From Bacteroidota bacterium (GTDB lineage Bacteria; Bacteroidota; Bacteroidia; Flavobacteriales; Weeksellaceae): DNA of 10,739 nucleotides. Each line of letters starts with the position of its first letter. Positions within the stretch are counted from its first letter, which is position 1. The stretch spans positions 1 through 10,739 of the forward strand of contig JAFDZJ010000224.1 in assembly GCA_018266965.1 (NCBI GenBank), in the 5' to 3' direction. The notes under the pieces are model-generated. The model made no database searches. It was not told the DNA's origin and was given only the letters and a program-made list of their open reading frames with translations. A program made the translations under genes and the position numbers. Below, piece after piece: positions 1-5,686 of this stretch.

Positions 1-2
1 CT

Positions 3-68
3 CAAAACGAATGGGGAAAGGCCCTATGGAAGCACCTTGACCATCATTTAAGGCAATTCGGAGTTTGA
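3..68 (+). CDS. Possible C-terminal end of an unidentified gene entering from the left
   Basis: The frame starting at base 3 is open for 21 codons and ends with TGA at 66-68. It would encode a tail ending in HLRQFGV with two tryptophans and several charged residues. This stretch is less A+T-rich than the 150 bases that follow, which fits a coding end. The opposite strand is also open here in one frame, so the assignment is weak. I do not recognise a family. Confidence 0.22.
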   Translation, partial: QNEWGKALWKHLDHHLRQFGV

Positions 69-380
69 AGTGAGAGGTGAGGTAGTGGGAAAAATCAAAC
101 AAAAAATATTATCAACCCGATAAGGTTTAATCTAATAATTGTAATATTAAAATATATAAGAGGGTTATAAACATCAAAATTTAATTGAAAATCTTTCTAC
201 AATCTTCTTCTTTAAAGTCCTACAGAAACAAGAGGCAGAATAATCAATCTTCAATTTTTGAGATTTTCCATCTGACATATAATACGAGAAAATCACTATT
301 TCCCGATACAGGCTTCATCTCCATGCAGAATTCGCAGGGATAAATAAGTTTGGAGCACAAAATACGGGATTCGCCAATAA
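69..380. other. A+T-rich gene-poor stretch downstream of the CBASS operon
   Basis: This stretch follows the stop codon of the E2-like gene (minus strand, 381). It is strongly A+T-rich around 100-240. I see no convincing gene, no tRNA, and no strong hairpin followed by a T-run that would end the CBASS transcript. A minus-strand frame at 244-447 is open but begins inside the E2 gene and resembles nothing I know. Confidence 0.4.
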
Positions 381-815
381 TTAATGAGCAATTTCCTTTC
401 CTAACCACACCCCATATTTTTTCCACTCCAAATAGTGCACACACCACTCACTTATCCACGGTATCATCTTAAACAAAGGAATGATTTTAAACAAAGGCTT
501 GTCTAATAATGGATGATAAAGACATAAACTCATATCTCTATATAGGTGAATTTGGGAACTAAATTCAATATCTTTTCTATCAATAAATATTCTGTCAAAT
601 CTACCTGGCAAAAATGGAGAGTACCGCAATAAAACATCAAATCTTTCACCATTAACATAAATAGTTCCTTTGCCCAATATTTCTGATTTAGTTTGGACAA
701 GATTTAACCAACTATAATGATATTCCACCAACGTCTTTTCTAAATACAATAGCCTGTCAGCACTTCTCTTATAGTCCTCTAATAAACTATTCTCCAAAAT
801 TTCTATGTGTGTCAT
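381..815 (-). CDS. E2-like protein of type II-short CBASS
   Basis: A 144-residue protein with the features of the stand-alone ubiquitin-E2-like proteins of type II-short CBASS. His90 and the probable catalytic Cys98 lie in HLYRDMSLCLYHP. This is followed by IPWISEWCVHYLEW and a GVWLGKEIAH tail, the usual W-x-x-E-W and G-x-W-x-G ending of the family. In related systems the E2 forms a thioester with the C-terminus of its partner CD-NTase and transfers it, priming the synthase; no E1 or JAB-type deconjugase gene is present here. The gene overlaps the 3' end of the CD-NTase gene by 29 bases, so the two are probably co-translated. An in-frame 18-base duplication (463-498) gives LFKIIP followed by LFKMIP just before the conserved tryptophan. 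Family assignment is from motifs; activity is inferred. Confidence 0.85.
   Translation of the reverse strand: MTHIEILENSLLEDYKRSADRLLYLEKTLVEYHYSWLNLVQTKSEILGKGTIYVNGERFDVLLRYSPFLPGRFDRIFIDRKDIEFSSQIHLYRDMSLCLYHPLLDKPLFKIIPLFKMIPWISEWCVHYLEWKKYGVWLGKEIAH
463..498 (-). repeat. 18-bp in-frame tandem duplication in the E2-like gene
   Basis: Two adjacent 18-base units, 463-480 and 481-498, differ at three positions. They encode LFKIIP and LFKMIP in the E2-like protein, a six-residue insertion between the catalytic cysteine and the IPW motif. Confidence 0.85.
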
Positions 816-1971
816 TTCTATAACCGCTATCGGTATTAATATTTCCTTTGGAATCGGTGTATGCTTTGCCTGTAATAATCAAATTATTTGCTTTTGAAAT
901 AGGATCAGAAGAATATTTCGACATCTTGGTAACCTGCTCTTGAAGCGATTGCTTATAAACCCCTTCTCCGAATAACCGTATGTAATCATTACCACCAGTC
1001 TCAAAACTATTCTTTATGCTATCCCATCTTTTGTGGAAATCCATAATAAAAGAATAAAAGTTTTCGTAGTGTTTGTCAGTCCACTTATCTGTGAAATCCT
1101 CATTAGGATTTGTAGGGTTGAAAACCTTGAATCTCGTGCCGCTCATTAAAGCACTTTGATAACCCGATGTTATCTTCGTTACAATATTCTCCAAGGTATA
1201 ATAAATAGTATTTTCACCTGCATAAAATTGACCCATCAATGTAGTTAGCACAATACTTGTAGTAGCATATGTGTCATCTTTCTCAAAGTAAATATCTCTA
1301 TATCTTTTTATCAACTGTACCGCACGTTGCAAAGGAGTTTTTTTATAAAAGTCATCATTGGGTAAATCCTGTACTTCTGCTTTCAGATTTACTAAATATC
1401 GCCTATATTCCTCAAGTAAACTTAGTTTATTTAAAGTCTTAGCTTTGCTTAAAAACCAGTCAACAAACCCTTTTGGATTGCTATCTACCCAATTTTTTAA
1501 CTCTCTATCCGGAACTTTAATATTGTTATCGCCAACTACTAACTTTATGCAGCCTGGCATAATGTCCATGTGAAAATCGTTTGCGTATTTTAACCTAACA
1601 CAGCGTTTCTTTTTAACAATCTTATCTTTGTATCTATCATCAATTTCCAAAACCTTTATTAGCTCGTTATAGATTTGGTTCGGAGTGTATTTACTATACA
1701 CACTTTTTATATGTACAACTATATCAAGGTCAAATTCAGAGCCTGTTAAGGGCTTTGTGGTTGTACCCGAAGCAACAGACCCCTGCGGATATACATCAAC
1801 ATCAATATCTTTAAAAAAGCCTTGGTCGCTATCAATAACCGTGGAAACAGACCGATATGCGGATTCCATTCTTTCTTTTCTACTTTCGTCTAACTGAAGA
1901 GATTGAGCAATTCGTGCAAGCAATTCTTCTCTTTGTAGAGCATAATTTTTAAACAAGTCTAAATCCATCAT
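787..1971 (-). CDS. CD-NTase (cGAS/DncV-like nucleotidyltransferase) of CBASS
   Basis: A 394-residue SMODS-type nucleotidyltransferase that should make a cyclic di- or trinucleotide alarm signal from NTPs when phage infects. The polymerase-beta-fold active site is visible. YPQGSVASGT holds the Gly64-Ser65 motif, FDLDIVV holds metal ligands Asp81 and Asp83, and FHMDIMPG holds the third acidic residue, Asp136. The helical second half carries the family pattern TPLQRAVQLIKRYRD (212-226) and the TTSIVLTTL segment. Length is usual for the family. Two ATGs stand side by side at the start; either may be used. The gene starts 2 bases after the stop of the NUDIX-like effector gene and overlaps the E2-like gene by 29 bases, so the three form one unit. 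The C-terminal tail is Asn- and Gly-rich, looks flexible and ends NFGE, which is where an E2 would act. The nucleotide product and exact clade cannot be read from the sequence. Confidence 0.93.
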   Translation of the reverse strand: MMDLDLFKNYALQREELLARIAQSLQLDESRKERMESAYRSVSTVIDSDQGFFKDIDVDVYPQGSVASGTTTKPLTGSEFDLDIVVHIKSVYSKYTPNQIYNELIKVLEIDDRYKDKIVKKKRCVRLKYANDFHMDIMPGCIKLVVGDNNIKVPDRELKNWVDSNPKGFVDWFLSKAKTLNKLSLLEEYRRYLVNLKAEVQDLPNDDFYKKTPLQRAVQLIKRYRDIYFEKDDTYATTSIVLTTLMGQFYAGENTIYYTLENIVTKITSGYQSALMSGTRFKVFNPTNPNEDFTDKWTDKHYENFYSFIMDFHKRWDSIKNSFETGGNDYIRLFGEGVYKQSLQEQVTKMSKYSSDPISKANNLIITGKAYTDSKGNINTDSGYRNDTHRNFGE

Positions 1972-1973
1972 TC

Positions 1974-2741
1974 TTATTTTTTATCGTTTATAATAAATCT
2001 TGTATGTTCTCCAATTTTTGCAATTTGTGTTCTATTACTCAATAATCTAAGCTGCTCTATTTCCTCGCATTCTACAATTGCATACCCTTTATTAATATCC
2101 ATAGGAACTCTTGCCAATTCAACCAAAGCTTCTTTTTGCTGGTTTGTGGGAAGCAATTCAAAAATGTCATAAATCAAAACTTCATAACATTTGTGATAAT
2201 CACTCCACCTCAAATGAGAAGAATGCCTGCTTAAATGCTTATAAAATATTTTTTCAAAAGTTGTTTTATCAAGTATTTTAGTATCAATTAATTCTTCTGT
2301 AAATTCACGATTACCACTACATTCCCTTTCTTTCCCAGACTCAAACCACTTTATTACTTTTATCACATTCTTTCCACTAACGAAAAACCGTAAGTCATTT
2401 TCGCTTATCGAATCTGTTCCTAATCCATTACTCTTTTTGTCAGGCTGGTATCCCCATGATTCAAAGAGGCTATCATCACCATAGCGTTTGTAAGCACCTC
2501 CAACTGGTTGAAGCTGATTAGGGATTCTTCTATTCATTACCAACAGATAAGAATTTGTAGTAGGAATCTTAATTCGGAATAAATAACTTATTGAAAACCG
2601 TATTTTCTGTTTTCGATACTTGGGCAGTAATATTTTCCTAAATAGAGATAACCTTTCTTTATTTTCCCATAGGCTATCAATTCCTTTTGAAAAGAAATGT
2701 TCAGATAGAGTTACTCCCACACCTGCAATAAATCCAGCCAT
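1974..2741 (-). CDS. SMODS-associated NUDIX-like CBASS effector (Cap16-related)
   Basis: A 255-residue protein immediately upstream of the CD-NTase, in the position of the CBASS effector. It matches the SMODS-associated NUDIX family as I know it: a strand-rich start (RFSISYLFRIKI), then RRIPNQLQPVGGAYKRYG (71-88) with the paired glycines that open a NUDIX fold, and a shortened NUDIX box REFTEEL (145-151). The usual Gly-x5-Glu lead-in before REFTEEL is not clear, so hydrolase activity is uncertain; the fold may serve mainly to bind the cyclic nucleotide. Cap16 effectors carry two transmembrane helices, but here the N-terminus has only a short Gly-rich hydrophobic stretch (MAGFIAGVGVTL) that is hardly long enough to cross a membrane. 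The start codon follows the LRAT gene by 38 bases. Effector role is inferred from family and position. Confidence 0.78.
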   Translation of the reverse strand: MAGFIAGVGVTLSEHFFSKGIDSLWENKERLSLFRKILLPKYRKQKIRFSISYLFRIKIPTTNSYLLVMNRRIPNQLQPVGGAYKRYGDDSLFESWGYQPDKKSNGLGTDSISENDLRFFVSGKNVIKVIKWFESGKERECSGNREFTEELIDTKILDKTTFEKIFYKHLSRHSSHLRWSDYHKCYEVLIYDIFELLPTNQQKEALVELARVPMDINKGYAIVECEEIEQLRLLSNRTQIAKIGEHTRFIINDKK

Positions 2742-2779
2742 ACAACTTTATTAATTTGAACTAAAAAGAGAACTCCCAC

Positions 2780-3199
2780 TTACTTGTTCGATAATCCAAC
2801 ACCAAGCACTAACGCCAACAGCCCCAATACAATGCCATTGCCAACCTGATTGCTATAACTATTTCTATGTTGTACAGAATTTGCGTAATGTTCACAGTTA
2901 AAATTGAGCAAATCATATTGCCTTCCTAATGATTGCATAGCAAGCCTAACAGCAGCATTCCGTTGATATTGATTGCCAACAAAGGGTTCTATTCTTGTTA
3001 ATTCGTGTCCATCTCTAAAAAGGTAGGATTCAGTTACCATTTGAACGCCTTTACCAATGGCATTTTCTATATACAATCTATTACCCTTGTTGTCCTTCCC
3101 AACATATATCGCATGATGCTGTACTAAGCCTATGCTACTTTTGGGCAAAACCAATCGGTCTGCTGGCTTTAATTTATCCAAGTAATATATTCTGTTCAT
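2780..3199 (-). CDS. LRAT-domain (NlpC/P60-related) acyltransferase/phospholipase-like protein with C-terminal membrane helix
   Basis: A 139-residue protein of the LRAT family, circularly permuted NlpC/P60 thiol enzymes that cleave or transfer acyl chains of lipids. The nucleophile motif NCEHYA (Cys102) and the upstream VQHHAIYVG (His28/His29) are plain. The second polar position of the triad, often His in eukaryotic members, is in YIENAIGKGVQMV, where an Asn or Glu stands instead. Residues 119-136 (VGNGIVLGLLALVLGVGL) form a hydrophobic C-terminal helix that would tether the enzyme to the inner membrane, much as in HRASLS/PLA2G16-type enzymes. It starts 9 bases after the YegP-like gene and lies 38 bases before the effector gene, on the same strand. 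Its place inside the CBASS operon suggests a membrane-attacking or regulatory job, but that is inference; it could also be an unrelated passenger. Confidence 0.82.
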   Translation of the reverse strand: MNRIYYLDKLKPADRLVLPKSSIGLVQHHAIYVGKDNKGNRLYIENAIGKGVQMVTESYLFRDGHELTRIEPFVGNQYQRNAAVRLAMQSLGRQYDLLNFNCEHYANSVQHRNSYSNQVGNGIVLGLLALVLGVGLSNK

Positions 3200-3208
3200 A
3201 ATATGTTT

Positions 3209-3544
3209 TTAAGTTAAATCTTCAATCGGAGCGTTTGAAGCATCCCTTTTTACAGCAGATATTCCATTTTCACGAGCCGCTGTTGTTGTGTAGTTCTCAC
3301 TACGACCAATGATTTCGCCATTAGCAGCTTTTAAGTTGAAAGTGTAGTTATTATAACTATCCTTTCTATCATAGCGACTGTCATAAGGCGCATTTTCTTT
3401 TACGGAGTAGATACCATTAAGACAATTTTGCTTAGTTGTGTATCCTTCGCCATTAAGGATAATTTCGCCATTTACTGAACGCAAACGGTAATAATACTGA
3501 CTATTAGCAGTACTCTGGAACATTTGAAACTTTGGATTATTCAT
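3209..3544 (-). CDS. YegP/DUF1508-family protein with two repeats
   Basis: A 111-residue protein made of two DUF1508 (YegP-type) units. The first has YYYRLRSVNGEIILNGEGYTT followed by NGIYSVKENAP; the second has YTFNLKAANGEIIGRSENYTT followed by NGISAVKRDAS. The shared pattern is F/Y-x-L-x-x-x-NGEII, a Gly/Ser turn, YTT, then NGI-x-x-VK. Known members form small alpha-beta dimers of unclear biochemical role and are common in defence and stress islands. It is the first gene of the tightly spaced run ending in the E2-like gene, with tandem palindromic repeats 20-66 bases upstream of its start. Family assignment is firm; function in this operon is unknown. Confidence 0.88.
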   Translation of the reverse strand: MNNPKFQMFQSTANSQYYYRLRSVNGEIILNGEGYTTKQNCLNGIYSVKENAPYDSRYDRKDSYNNYTFNLKAANGEIIGRSENYTTTAARENGISAVKRDASNAPIEDLT

Positions 3545-3563
3545 TTTATTTAATTTTAATTAC

Positions 3564-3609
3564 GCTAAATTAATTAGTTTTTAAATAGCTAAATAATTTA
3601 GTTTTAAAC
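3564..3609. promoter_or_regulatory. Tandem palindrome-bearing direct repeats upstream of the YegP-like gene
   Basis: Two adjacent units of about 23-24 bases start GCTAAAT and continue into TTAGTTTT(T)AAA. The unit at 3588-3609 contains the perfect odd palindrome CTAAATAATTTAG; the unit at 3564-3585 contains the related CTAAATTAATTAG. They lie 20-66 bases upstream of the ATG at 3544. This is a plausible operator or promoter for the CBASS run. No clear TAnnTTTG element was found here. Confidence 0.5.
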
Positions 3610-3633
3610 AATAGTTAGCATCAGCATAACAGA

Positions 3634-3810
3634 TTACTTTTTTTCTTTTGTTACCCCTTTAAATGGCTTGTTATCAGAAGTCTTCACATCCATAAACTGC
3701 CCATTTTCAGAATCTCTTTTTACCCAAGAATCAGTTTTGGGATTGTAAACCTGTGAGCGATCTTTAACCGCACCTTTTCTACTGCCATCATTCGGCGGAT
3801 TTGTTGCCAT
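3634..3810 (-). CDS. Small basic protein, 58 residues
   Basis: Translation from ATG at 3810-3808 gives a 58-residue hydrophilic protein: MATNPPNDGSRKGAV at the start, SQVYNPKTDSWVKRD in the middle, and NKPFKGVTKEKK before TAA. The pattern NPKT-x-x-WVKRD, then a Gly-x-Phe-Met-Asp-Val-Lys segment, then KPFKGV-x-KE reads like a small family found in many bacterial genomes, often near defence or mobile genes, though this is recalled and not checked. It has no cysteine pairs or membrane segment, and the ends are probably disordered. It lies 89 bases upstream of the YegP-like gene on the same strand, with a repeat-rich gap between, so it may share or precede the operon promoter. Function unknown. 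Confidence 0.72.
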   Translation of the reverse strand: MATNPPNDGSRKGAVKDRSQVYNPKTDSWVKRDSENGQFMDVKTSDNKPFKGVTKEKK

Positions 3811-3837
3811 TTTTATAGTATTTTTATGTTAGGAAAT

Positions 3838-3884
3838 AATATTAACAACAGAAGTCAATATTATAACCTTCTGTTATTAATATT
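3838..3884. repeat. 17-bp inverted repeat in the divergent promoter region
   Basis: Arms 3838-3854 and 3868-3884 match at 16 of 17 positions around a 13-base loop. It lies between the divergent starts of the 58-residue protein (3810) and the ATPase (3982). It could be a protein operator or a leader hairpin on the minus-strand transcript. No T-run follows directly, so it is not a clear terminator. Confidence 0.75.
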
Positions 3885-3894
3885 TGCAAATATT
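3879..3894. promoter_or_regulatory. Perfect 16-bp palindrome AATATTTGCAAATATT
   Basis: A self-complementary 16-base site overlapping the right arm of the 17-bp inverted repeat. Read on the minus strand, its AATATTTG half resembles the Bacteroidota -7 element TAnnTTTG with one mismatch, so it may be both operator and part of the promoter for the leftward operon. Confidence 0.5.
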
Positions 3895-3925
3895 GGAATA
3901 ATTTTAAGTTTTGATAAAATATAAT

Positions 3926-3942
3926 ATCCACAAATTGTGGAT
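3926..3942. promoter_or_regulatory. 17-bp palindrome, likely operator for the ATPase gene
   Basis: Perfect 8-base arms (ATCCACAA / TTGTGGAT) around a single A at 3934. The site sits where the -33 element would fall relative to TAATTTTG at 3959-3966, so a dimeric regulator bound here could control the ATPase promoter. Confidence 0.6.
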
Positions 3943-3958
3943 AAATGCATAATTTGCG

Positions 3959-3966
3959 TAATTTTG
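3959..3966 (+). promoter_or_regulatory. Candidate Bacteroidota -7 element TAATTTTG
   Basis: This matches the TAnnTTTG consensus exactly and lies 16 bases upstream of the ATG at 3982. Transcription would start near 3971, after the more upstream ATG at 3937, which supports 3982 as the real start. The -33 TTTG is only approximate and lies within the 3926-3942 palindrome. Confidence 0.5.
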
Positions 3967-3981
3967 AACTTTGTAATCGCA

Positions 3982-5292
3982 ATGCTTATCAGATTTAAAG
4001 TAAAAAATTATTTATCCTTCAAGGATGAAGTCGAACTGGACTTGACTGCAGAAGCATTAAAAGAAAAAAAGGACTACACACATTGTGCTTACCTATATAA
4101 TCCGAAATTAAACTTAGTAAAATCAGCAGCGGTTTTTGGTCATAATGCCTATGGAAAATCGAACATCATAAAAGCTTATTCCTTTTTTAGAAAGTTCATT
4201 TTAACTTCCTTTACATTTGGAAAAATTACTCAAGAAATTGACGTTGAACCTTTTCTTTTGAATACTTCAACAACAGATTCACCAAGTTTTTTTGAAGCCA
4301 CTTTTATTGTACACAACACAAAATATAGATACGCCTTTGAAGTAAATAATGAACGAATAATAAGCGAGGAATTGCATTACGCAGATGGTGCTGTTAGAGA
4401 AAATTTGCTTTTTATTAGAGCGCATCAAGAAATAAGAGAAATAAGTAAGTTATGGAATAAACAAGCAGAAAATAGGATAGAGCAAGCAAAGCTGTTTAGC
4501 AAGCCCCAATCCTTATTCTTATCTGTGCTACTTGCACAAGACAGTATTCCAAGAATAAATAAAATAGCCGAATGGTTTAGAGGTAATATTATTTTAAATG
4601 AAAACTATGGATTGACAACAAGCAATGCTGCCAATATATATTCAAAGGAAGAATATAGAACTGCAATATTAAGGTTTTTAGATAATTCAGATTTAGGATT
4701 CACATCAATTTTCTCAAAAGTTGCTAATTACATTTCAAGCGGAAAACTCACCAAAGAAACAGCAGACTTTTTATTTGGAATTGAAATGTCAAATTTTGAT
4801 TTATTCACCCAGCACAATGTATATGATGCTGAGTATTCCTTTATAAGACAAGTAGAATTCAATTTATTAAAAAACGAATCATCTGGAACAATTAAGTATT
4901 TCATTCTTGCCTGCCATCTTGCTTATGCCATTAAAAATTCACAACTAATACTAATAGATGAACTCGATGCAAGTTTGAGTACACAACTTCTTGTATTTCT
5001 TTTGGAAACGTACCATAATAATAAAAACAATGTAACAGGTTCGCAAATGATTTTTGTTGTCCATAATACAGTTTTGCTGAACAAGAAACTAAGAAGAGAC
5101 CAAATATGGTTTATAGATAAAAATAAATATGGGGAATCTACAATTCATAAAGGGCATACTGTAGAAAACCCTATTAGGATTGATAAATCTATCGAACAAG
5201 ATTTTAGAGATGGCAAAACAAAAGGGACATCAAAAAAAGCTACACAAGACAATGTGCCTACACTTTTCGATAACTTAGGCGATGAGAAGTAA
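3982..5292 (+). CDS. AAA15 / RloA-like (AAA_21, COG1106-type) ATPase
   Basis: A 436-residue SMC/OLD-related ABC-type ATPase. The start at 3982 is chosen because the family begins MLIRFKVKNYLSFKDEVELD; the ATG at 3937 adds 15 residues with no family match and lies upstream of the likely promoter. Walker A is FGHNAYGKSN (52-61), the signature-like motif is ESSGTIKY (299-306), Walker B is LILIDELD (322-329), and the H-loop is VVHNTVLL (359-366). The C-terminal 40 residues are basic and probably flexible. Proteins of this type work as ATP-driven sensors in AbiL, PARIS and RloAB-like defence loci, usually with an RloB/TOPRIM or other toxin partner. None is seen next door: the following gene is convergent and unrelated. 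It may act alone, with a distant partner, or with the divergent CBASS operon. Confidence 0.88.
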   Translation: MLIRFKVKNYLSFKDEVELDLTAEALKEKKDYTHCAYLYNPKLNLVKSAAVFGHNAYGKSNIIKAYSFFRKFILTSFTFGKITQEIDVEPFLLNTSTTDSPSFFEATFIVHNTKYRYAFEVNNERIISEELHYADGAVRENLLFIRAHQEIREISKLWNKQAENRIEQAKLFSKPQSLFLSVLLAQDSIPRINKIAEWFRGNIILNENYGLTTSNAANIYSKEEYRTAILRFLDNSDLGFTSIFSKVANYISSGKLTKETADFLFGIEMSNFDLFTQHNVYDAEYSFIRQVEFNLLKNESSGTIKYFILACHLAYAIKNSQLILIDELDASLSTQLLVFLLETYHNNKNNVTGSQMIFVVHNTVLLNKKLRRDQIWFIDKNKYGESTIHKGHTVENPIRIDKSIEQDFRDGKTKGTSKKATQDNVPTLFDNLGDEK

Positions 5293-5308
5293 TTTTAATT
5301 CTCAAGCT

Positions 5309-5623
5309 TTATACCCCAAGAACCTCCTCAAACCTCATTTCTGCATATTGATACAGTTCTTTATTAAAACTCGATTTTTGGCGATGTTCTACAAGTTTAA
5401 CACGCAGTATTTCTTTGTAGCACTCCTCTACAAAATCAAGATGCAGATAATACCTAGGATAATCTTTATCTATTCGCTTAAAAGCCCGAACAAATGTTTT
5501 AAAATGCTCCCGCCGTGTGGTGGTTTTGAGGATGAAGCTACCTTGTGGGGTTGGTGAGGCTTTGAATACTTGTATGCTTTCACCCTCACCCAAGAATGAT
5601 AAAACTACTGCTTCTTGTTCCAT
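5309..5623 (-). CDS. Hypothetical protein, about 104 residues
   Basis: I do not recognise this protein. From the ATG at 5623 it is 104 residues: MEQEAVVLSFLGEGESIQVF, a short strand-rich part (GSFILKTTTRREHF), and a charged helical second half ending RFEEVLGV. A TTG start at 5653 would add ten residues but has no support. It has no membrane segment or Cys cluster. It lies 63 bases downstream of the secreted-protein gene on the same strand and could be co-transcribed with it. It ends 16 bases from the convergent ATPase gene. Its codons are somewhat richer in G and C than those of the CBASS block. Confidence 0.6.
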   Translation of the reverse strand: MEQEAVVLSFLGEGESIQVFKASPTPQGSFILKTTTRREHFKTFVRAFKRIDKDYPRYYLHLDFVEECYKEILRVKLVEHRQKSSFNKELYQYAEMRFEEVLGV

Positions 5624-5686
5624 AGTAAATTTTTGTGTACCTAAAGTCCACAAAAAGCTACCAGAATTGCAACAGGTTATTTCCCT

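Noticed and set aside
244..447. Minus-strand 67-codon open frame overlapping the end of the E2-like gene
   Set aside because: It starts 66 bases inside a well-supported gene, has an unusual Cys- and Trp-rich composition and no family resemblance. A shorter gene after the E2 stop would have only 26 codons.
3937..3981. Upstream ATG giving the ATPase 15 extra residues
   Set aside because: The family starts at MLIRFKVKNYLSF (3982), the extra residues overlap a palindrome and the likely promoter, and transcription probably begins downstream of this ATG.
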